This document shows positions 56,135 through 64,000 of a stretch of 64,000 nt of DNA, piece after piece. A program made the translations under genes and the position numbers. Under the pieces are notes generated by a model that worked only from the letters and a program-made list of their open reading frames with translations, had not been told where the DNA came from and did no database searches. Source of the stretch: Branchiostoma belcheri. Taxonomy: Eukaryota; Chordata; Leptocardii; Amphioxiformes; Branchiostomatidae. How positions within the stretch are numbered: the first letter of the stretch is position 1; every line of letters begins with the position of its first letter. The stretch is from the NCBI RefSeq assembly GCF_001625305.1, contig NW_017803998.1, positions 2,662,378 through 2,726,377 of the forward strand, given 5' to 3'.

Positions 56135-56400
56135 GATTTTAGAAAGGCTTTCTGAATTCAGCGTAATCTAAAGAGCACGGTCTCAGGGCACAGTATTTTG
56201 GAAGGCAGAGCCCAATCCTTTTCTTCCACTGCCTTTTACCTCCCCAACTGAAGTCAGGTACCCATTTTACACCTGGGTGGACTGAGGCAAGACATGTAAA
56301 GAGCCTTTCCCAAGGACACAATGTCTAGCCAGGTATGCAAGAATCGGACCTGCAAGTTGTGTAACCTCTTAAATCTGCTAGCCCTTAGCCACTTGGCCAT
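56135..56400 (-). mobile_element. Worn tRNA-derived SINE, same family as 30734-30984
   Basis: The minus strand reads TGGCCAAGTGGCTAAGG (A-box-like), GGTCCGATTCT (B-box-like), then TCCTTGGGAAAGGCTCTTTA and CCAGGTGTAAAATGGGTACC. Confidence 0.65.
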
Positions 56401-56680
56401 TTGATACTATTTCTGGACATAGAGAGGATATGAGTGTGTAAAAAAGCGCGCCATAGTTCTTCTTTGGCCATATCATTGCAAGGAAACATGTCAGACATCT
56501 TGAAGACGACAGGAAAGGCGCAAAAACAACAACTTGCCACTTTTCCTTCTAGACAAATTTGTGGTCAGCAGGACTAATACCTGTGCACACATCCTGAGTC
56601 ACCAAGACTATTTACCGAGTTTTGTGATCGCTGAATGCACTGTTTCCTGAGAACAGGGGCACACAATGCCTGCCAAATAA

Positions 56681-57002
56681 GGCCACACCAATTTAATTTG
56701 TTGGTTCTCAGATTTTTTCAGGAAAAATATGAAGCGACAGGGCGAAAAAAAATAAAAATAAAAACAGATCTAGGCATCCTAATATAGCCCCAAATGCTAC
56801 GATAGGAGGTATGAAGTCAACACAAAAGGCTGGTTCAAAATTTAAACGATGAATTTTGAACTTCTAATGATACCACTGCATTGAAAGATGGAATAACTGT
56901 AACGACTAGGAAGAAAAGGACTGTTTTCAACTGTTCAGGGCAAAATATGAGCATTTGCAGTTGATTCTGAATTTTTTTTTTTGCTAAATCAGGAAAAAAT
57001 GA
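56681..57002. mobile_element. First copy of a TA-flanked inverted-repeat element, cut by an assembly gap
   Basis: It starts GGCCACACCAATTTAATTTG and matches the complete copy at 57170-57532 almost base for base until the run of N. The right end of this copy is missing. Confidence 0.85.
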
Positions 57003-57022
57003 NNNNNNNNNNNNNNNNNNNN
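57003..57022. other. Assembly gap (20 N)
   Basis: Twenty undetermined bases inside a repeat. The true missing length is unknown. Confidence 0.99.
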
Positions 57023-57169
57023 GATAAATCCAATCACAATTTATCCAAACATAATGGTCCAGCTCCAATCTTCACTGTACATGTACCAAAATTAGTGCCA
57101 GGAATTTCATAGGATTTGGATTCAAAGTTAGTATTTTGAACCTTGTAGACACGACAATTCCAATAGTTA

Positions 57170-57532
57170 GGCCACACCAATTTAATTTGTTGGTCCTCAG
57201 ATTTTTTCAGGAAAAATATGAAGCGACAGGGACGAAAAAAATAAAATAAAAACAGATCTAGGCATCCTATTATAGCCCCAAATGCTACGATAGGAGGTAT
57301 GAAGTCAACACAAAAGGCTGGTTCAAAATTTAAACAATGAATTTTGAACTTCTAATGATACCACTGCATTGAAAGATGGAATAACTGTAACGACTAGGAA
57401 GAAAAGGACTGTTTTCAACTGTTCAGGGCAAAATATGAGCATTTTGCAGTTGATTCTGAATTTTTTTTTTTTGCAAATCAGGAAAAAATGAAGAGGCGAA
57501 TCCGAGAACCAACAAATTAAATTGGTGTGGCC
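57170..57532. mobile_element. Complete 363-bp TA-flanked inverted-repeat element
   Basis: GGCCACACCAATTTAATTTG (continuing TTGGT) at the left and its reverse complement at the right give terminal repeats of about 30 bp, with TA on each side. This fits a Tc1/mariner-type non-autonomous element. Confidence 0.8.
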
Positions 57533-58161
57533 TAAGACTGCACACACTGTCTGACCCTGGAACCTCCAGGGAGGCTCATCTATAGAGGTTACACAAGTGG
57601 TGGGCAGGTGCAGCTATTCTACTTACTGTAAGGAACACCACTTATAAATCTGCTACTGTCTAAAAGTACTCACTTGACAAAGGCTCAAATTTCCTAGATA
57701 ATCTTTACATTTACATTTTATTCACAATATCAGGCCTGAAAGCTAATTACAAGGTTCATGTTATGCACAGAAAGTAAAGAGGTAAAAAGGTCTACATGTA
57801 TCTGGTGTTTCCACCAATACATTGTATTATCATGGTGTTTGACTTCTTTTTTTTGGAGGCAGTGGCTATTGCATAGTCCCATGTTTTTAATCATGAGTGG
57901 GTTTTACGTACTACAAAGCACACCAACGTTTGTGATTTGTAGAAGGATTTGTAGGAGCATTTTTGGCTTTTCTCAGGTGGTTTCTTGAAAGGTTAACACA
58001 TTCAGAAGGTGCTCTCCAAGGATCCAGTTTGTGACAAATGCATAACAGGTGTCCTGGTTAGGTCTAGAGGTGAAAGTAACAGAAGAAGCATCTAGGGAGG
58101 GGCAAGGAAGGATTATAGGGTTATATATCACATCAGAACAAACGTTTTCTGTGCACATACT

Positions 58162-58380
58162 TAACATCTGTGTCCATAATATCACCAGGGTCCATAATAT
58201 CACCACCCTGAGAAACAGTGGGCTTAAAGATATTTTTACTGCAACATACTTTTGGTATGCACTCCTTCAGACATCAAATGTACATACCTAGGGTATGTTG
58301 CAGTAAAAATATCTCTAAGCACACTATTTCTCAAGGTGGCGATATTATGGACCCTGGTGATATTATGGACACAGATGTTA
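58162..58380. mobile_element. Foldback element with ~87-bp arms
   Basis: TAACATCTGTGTCCATAATA pairs with TATTATGGACACAGATGTTA. The arms continue to TTTTTACTGCAACATAC and enclose a loop of about 45 bases. Each arm also holds two CCATAATATCACC words. Confidence 0.85.
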
Positions 58381-58881
58381 TACAATAAAATGGAATATTT
58401 CAACAAGAGAAGCATAAACGATGCATTTCTCACTTACAAGATGTAATGCCCACTTCATAATCATTAGCCCAGCTGGATACAAGAAAATTATGGTCAGCCT
58501 GTAATTACCATCCTAGTTTGGCTGTAGGGGCCAAGACTTCATCACCACCTGTTCCATGTGTTTAACAAGTACACCCTATGGTCCATGTTAGGGGGTCCCT
58601 CTAATGCTAGAGCAATTGTTCATTGTCCTAAAGTCTAGGACTTACATGCAGGTCATAGTAACTGTGAAGTCTTGAACTATTTAGTACTTCAAGAGGATTC
58701 TCTCCTAGAAAGAAAGATACGGACATTTTAAAAGCTGTTCTTGAAAACAGTATACAAAGTTTTAGTGGAAACTGTCAAGCAACAACCAAGAAAGTCCCAT
58801 TTTTAACCTCCTTGAGAACTAGAAATGCTAAGGTCTGTTTTGGTAGACTAGAATTCCGACCTCTGTTGACTGCATGGTTAA

Positions 58882-59669
58882 AGGAGTACTAACCTCCAGA
58901 AGGAAGTGCTATTTTCCGATACATCATGCTGCAATGAACACATAACTAGCCGACTTTTTACATAATTTAGCTTGTACGAGTTTCGCGGCGCATGTTTGTA
59001 AAGTGATATTAATATCATTTTCCCCCATGCTGAACCACAATTGATACATCCGGGAACTCTGGCTTACGCAATACTCATACACTTCAGGTCAACATAAACA
59101 TTTTTTTGGCGAAAATGGTAGGAGACAAGCACACTAACAAGCTGATTATTGAGAAATTACTTGCTTTACTTTGCTTGACCTGTGGCTTCGATATTATAAT
59201 ATCATGATGTCGAATACAGTGGGCGCCAGTTTCATCCTGTGTGTTTTGATTTTCTCAACTTATTTGCATGTAAGTATAACTTGAACAGATAATTAGATTA
59301 CGCCACTTATGAAAAAGATAACTAGATTACGCCGTTTTTTCATCATCAATATTTGCGGCATAAATGAGGGGCGATAAGGACACCAAGAAGGGCAATGGTT
59401 GGTAAGATACCAAAGAACACAAAACCGGACAAATTTTTCTTATCGCCCCCGAAATGAGGTCTGTAACGTAACTTTTTGTTTAAAACATAGACACCAATGG
59501 GGTAGCGTGGTGTATTCTGGGATAGTTTTGAGGGTATTTGGAGAGTTTGTCCTGAATTCGATGCGTTTTAAGACTTGCTCGCAAAATGGGCATTTAATTG
59601 TATATTGTAAAATAATATGGATTTTTCACTGTCGAAATATAGCACCCCATTCTGGAGGTTAGTACTCCT
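58882..59669. mobile_element. DNA transposon copy with TTAA target duplications
   Basis: AGGAGTACTAACCTCCAGAA at the left and TTCTGG(A)GGTTAGTACTCCT at the right are inverted ends. TTAA stands directly outside each (58878-58881, 59670-59673). A TTAA duplication is typical of piggyBac-type elements. No transposase is readable in the 788 bp. Confidence 0.75.
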
Positions 59670-59739
59670 TTAATTTGCAGTCTGTACTGTAGCCCAGTGT
59701 TTGAACATGCCATGTCAGAGGGCCTGCATGGGGGGGTCC

Positions 59740-59995
59740 TGACAACGCTCTATGCTAAATTTTGAGAATTTAGCCGGCTACATTTTACGCAGAATTCAAG
59801 AAGCCCCCACCCCATTATGTTTTACGATAAATCCTGGGTAGCTACAACGCATTACGTAAAATCAAAACGGCGAATTACGCTCTACACAAAATGCGCCAAT
59901 TACGCTCTACGTTGACTGATTAGAGCGGTTCGTCTATGCTCTATGTGGAATTAAAACGGCGGATTATGCTCTACGGAAAAGGGCATGCGGGCCCC
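59740..59995. repeat. Degenerate array of TTACGCTCTACG-type words
   Basis: At least six imperfect copies of (A)ATTACGCTCTAC / CTATGCTCTATG are spread over 250 bp, with AAAACGGCGGATTA words between them. Confidence 0.5.
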
Positions 59996-62900
59996 TATGT
60001 GAAGGACCCATGAGCACAAGATAGGCATGCACATACTTGGTGTGCAAATGCCAGACTTTTGTTCTTCATTTCGCTCCTGTTGACATTCTCTACTCTCTGT
60101 TCTTCTCTTCTTAACTTGGCAATTCAGTCAGCCTGGGTTCTGCTCTATATATTCACAAAGGAATCACCAAAATACTGGTAACACTACATCGCAACACAGA
60201 CAAAACAGATAGTCGTACAGTGTGAACACCGATGATGATAACATCTTTTAGCACAGCAAGCACGAAAGGTTTTCGCATAGCATGTAGATAAGGTTGTCCT
60301 CTAAGCTAGAAGTCTGAAACTCACACTACAGTTTGTTGGAAATAAAAGAAAGCTACAATTTTTTTCATTCATTTCCAAGAATTTTTACATTTGATGCAAA
60401 TGTGCTGATACTTGGCGGTATGTGTCAATACCATACAGATTGTCTTGTTCAAAGTATTTCCTATTTTAGATCGCTTAGGGCACCGTTAACAAGAAAGACA
60501 TACATTACATAGAGTGAGTGTGTAGATTGAAAAGCTGTTTAGTTTGGAGGTAAAAACCTATAACCTACTTCTGGTTTTAAACAAGCTTCACTGATTGAAT
60601 AATTTATCACTATATCCCCCTGATACACAACAAATGGTGCTTCTAATGGCCTGAACATTTCCAATACCAGCATGTGATTTGACTCCTAATGAAAACACTA
60701 GGGGCTGACCCGCAAAACTCAACATCAAGTCATAACTGGATAATCCTATCTATTTGCACAGAAAGAGACTCAGATGAAACAATTTGGAACTCAAATTATC
60801 AAGAAGATGGTCTACTGGGTATATAAGCTCTCGTAAATACAACATAGCATTTAGTTTCTCAACACTGAAACTTTGAGTTATTTGGGGTTATACATGTATC
60901 TAACCTGTAAATATACAAGCAGATACAAGTGGCAGCTAAGGTCCCTTTCCACTAGATAGAGATCACTCAGTAGCTGTTGAGTGACTGAAATTAGATTTGT
61001 GTGAACTTTTTTAAATACATATATATTTAGAATACACAACAAAGCATACAATATAAAAATTTCAACTTTAAACAGAGAAAAAAATGTAGAAAAGAAATTC
61101 CTTGTCTTCATGAGTCAAATATTTGGTCGCACAAGGGTCACAGCTTCTAGTGACAACTGGGAGTTAAGCATCATCATCATCATCATTTTTCATCATCTGT
61201 TCAGTGTGCCAGTGTGTTTTGTGGCTACACAAACAATCTCAAATAGCAGAGAGGACATGGCCCTACACAAATAGTCAAAACTCCTCCTTCCAGCATGGCT
61301 ATCTCTCTATCTACTGAGGTTTACAAGTCAAACAGGGGAGGCATGTGTGTAAACTGTTGAACTGGTGGCGCTGAAGTTGGCACCAGGTTGGTAAGTATGT
61401 CCTGGAAGTGGAGATAGTGTGTGAACAGGTGTCACCATCATACCACTGGGACGTACTACTTCTCACACGGGGAGGGGTGAACAATACTAAAATAATTTCT
61501 CATCTATTTTGCGATAGACCTGTCCCAATAGCCCTGACCACCTTCTGCAAAATGTAGAAATGCAAAATAAAACATAAAAATGCCAGTATCTGACAGATAT
61601 CCACAGCTACTTTCTCATTGGTTGAACCACGCTAAAAATGCTATCATTGGATTAACTAATAATTGCCATGCTGTCATTGGTTAACGGTTTCAAAATCAAA
61701 ATTGTGATAGACAGTCAGGATTTATCTACTTATCCTTGTCACCAATGGCAATGAAGGTTTCCCCAACTATTGTGGTAAAGCATAAACCACAGGGAAAATG
61801 AACAATCTTTTTTGTGGCCACTAGAAGGGCTCCCGAATTTTTGCTAGCCTCCAAAGCATGCCAAAAACTTGGGGTTTGAGGGGTCTTCAGGGTCTTTGGG
61901 AGCTTTTATGTGCTATTTTCTGATTGCATATAGACAACATAGCCGGCCTGGTTGAATTACCTCCGTTTTTAAGAACTGGGCTAATCAGAAAACAGCCGAA
62001 GACCACCAAACCCCCAGTTCTACGGAGGCTACATTTTTGCACCTGTAACATTTTGTAGGTGGTTGTGAAGTGCCCTCCCTCAACTGTGAACATGTGGCCC
62101 AGTTTGTACACCATTTCCACTGTGTACAGGGACAATCTCATTGGTTCAGAATAAATAGACAGGGGACAAACTCTATAAACCACAGAATGCTCCCAACTGT
62201 CAGGAAACATTTTACAGGGTGCATATGGACTTCTGTGAAAACTGGTGCTGTGCACCTAATTTTTCAACCCTTTGGTGCGCAAAAACATCTAGATATTTGT
62301 GTACAGTTTACATATTACGTAAAGGGACAGTTGTACACTATTAAAAAGAAATATTATGCAGCATATTCTTGAAATTAAAGTAAAGTTGTAGTTTTCAGCT
62401 CTAGAATTTCATATCTAAGCAAAGAGAGGCAGTAAGGTTTGTAATTAAGTTAACATTCTACTTAATTGTAAGTTTCTGAATTCTGTGCACCAAAATTTTT
62501 TTGCTGTTTAATATGTACCCAAATGCACCTTTTATTCCCAAAATGAACCCCAAGCCCTGATTTCTAAGGTCTCATACGCCAATTTCGCCGTCCCGTAGAC
62601 TTACACGTTAAAATAGGCCACTATTTTGGCTGTCAATCCAATCAAAAAATCGTATATCAACAGATTTTTTGCTGTCTATACCAAGCACACGTATCATGTA
62701 AACGATAAAAAATTTTTTCCCCAATTCTAACCGCTAGTTCGATATTTACGTCATGTATAACTGCAATTACCCATGACCCGGAAGAGGCCCTCTTTTGGCT
62801 CACTGTGCCCGACCGCAGTACTCAGGTCAAAATAAGCGTATACGTCCGACAATCGCTCGGACGCCGAAACTTCCCTGCCTGATCCTGTCAGTAATAAACA

Positions 62901-64000
62901 GGCTTTCACCTCAAATCCTTTTTAGATCAGGTCTGAGTGATGAAAGGGATTTTATGGTGGACCTAAACTCACGCTGTTCAGGCACAATCATTTTTTTGTC
63001 GGGACTCTTTTAGACCCTACACGTGCGGAGTAATTCCGGTATGAGACCCTAAGCGCAATACTAGTACTAGTAGGCGTTGTTCCAAATGATCTAACCACAC
63101 AACTCTAGCTGATTTGCCTTTGAATCTGGGCCAAATGTAGAGCACAGAAGGGAAGGAACCCCACTGTTATGCAATTCAAGCATATTCACAGTATGTGGCT
63201 GATGTCTAGTATGCCGCCACCTTTTACCCCCCACCCCCTTCCACTGACTCAATATATGGCAAATAATATGGCAAATGTGGAATTTTTGAGAGTGCTGCAA
63301 TATGTTCATATGTTCATGTATACTGCATTTGCGTGTGATATTGAACGTTTCCAGACCAATTTCGACCACCTAATACATGTACATGTACCTGGTAGCCATT
63401 TGCATTTACATGTATGTAATGGTACCTCTGCTGCCTACTTTGAAACCCATTTAGAGAAGGCCAGTGGTGAAGTAATATCACACATCCAGTGCCAAATGAG
63501 GAAATTTTATGTAGCACTATTCCCTCACAGCAAAAAAAAAAAAGGAATTTCTTCTGACATTTGCACTAGTCATAAACCAAAGTCACTGAAGACCACTGCT
63601 AGTCTTCGATTTTAAGTTTTCAATAATACTTTCGAAAATATTTTTGACGGACAATCTAGCAGCACTAAAAAAAAGAGGAGTGACAATGACCTCTAATTGT
63701 CCTTGGTCTAAAAATAAAGGGGAAGAATTGAAAACCAATCAAATTGAATGACACTTTTTGGTTTAGACTATTAGAAGCCCTAAAAGCTTACAAGGCTTAC
63801 CATTGGACTACCTTGAGAGGATATAAACAAATCACAGAAAGTCATTTTTAAAACTGGTTTTTTTTAACAGTTGTTTTCAGAAGCCAACAATAGATTTAAG
63901 ATGGATGACTGAAGAACTAGCATTTGGCCTTGGATAATGCTATCAGTTCAATCTCTACACACCTGAATGAACAAAATGAATATTGCAACCTTCTCAAAAC
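59996..64000. other. Window end without a supported gene
   Basis: No exon recognised on either strand. It contains a CAT repeat near 61172-61190 and a possible MITE at about 62565-63053, with TAAGGTCTCATAC at the left and GTATGAGACCCTAA at the right. Confidence 0.4.

Overview
The window is animal nuclear DNA: genes in short exons with GT-AG introns, long 3' UTRs, and many small transposon copies. The gene set (WEE1, SHANK, a headcase-like gene, an ODF3/SHIPPO sperm-tail gene) is metazoan. A gene for an EFF-1/AFF-1-type cell-cell fusogen, a family absent from vertebrates but reported in amphioxus, together with chordate-like WEE1 and SHANK motifs, points to a cephalochordate (Branchiostoma). 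The species is inferred from gene content only.

Left part (1-27.8 kb), minus strand. A first coding exon of a CD20/MS4A-like four-helix membrane protein lies at 1225-1407. A complete ODF3-like gene (10056 down to 7185, or down to 4566) has two alternative last exons that encode the same conserved C-terminal motif. About 10 kb of repeat-rich DNA follows, with a possible CRE/CCAAT promoter near 18.2 kb. A complete 12-exon WEE1 gene (27197 down to 19954) has an upstream region carrying E2F, CCAAT and E-box sites.

Middle part (31-46.2 kb), plus strand. The most striking locus is a full-length class II-type fusogen (FF1, 31195-33857). About 1.9 kb further on, in the same orientation, is a paralogue (FF2, 35759-36660) that keeps only a signal peptide, the C-terminal Ig-like domain III, the stem and the membrane anchor. 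FF2 looks like a natural membrane-tethered domain III and could regulate FF1. Next come a four-exon headcase-like gene (37549-40478) and a six-exon membrane-anchored sulfotransferase-like gene (42834-46134).

Right part (46-64 kb), minus strand. The 3' end of a SHANK-type postsynaptic scaffold gene (51699 down to 48759) keeps the typical Ser/Thr-rich and proline motifs but stops with no SAM domain in sight. The last 12 kb holds no gene I can support. It contains several well-bounded transposon copies, including a 0.8 kb element with TTAA target duplications and two copies of a 363-bp TA-flanked element, one broken by a 20-base assembly gap.

The genes do not form one pathway. The only pair likely to work together is the fusogen and its truncated neighbour. 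Repeats include a SINE with a perfect 12-bp target duplication, a hAT-like MITE with a perfect 8-bp duplication, LINE 3' ends in and beside the fusogen locus, and a Penelope-like repeat with hammerhead-type cores.
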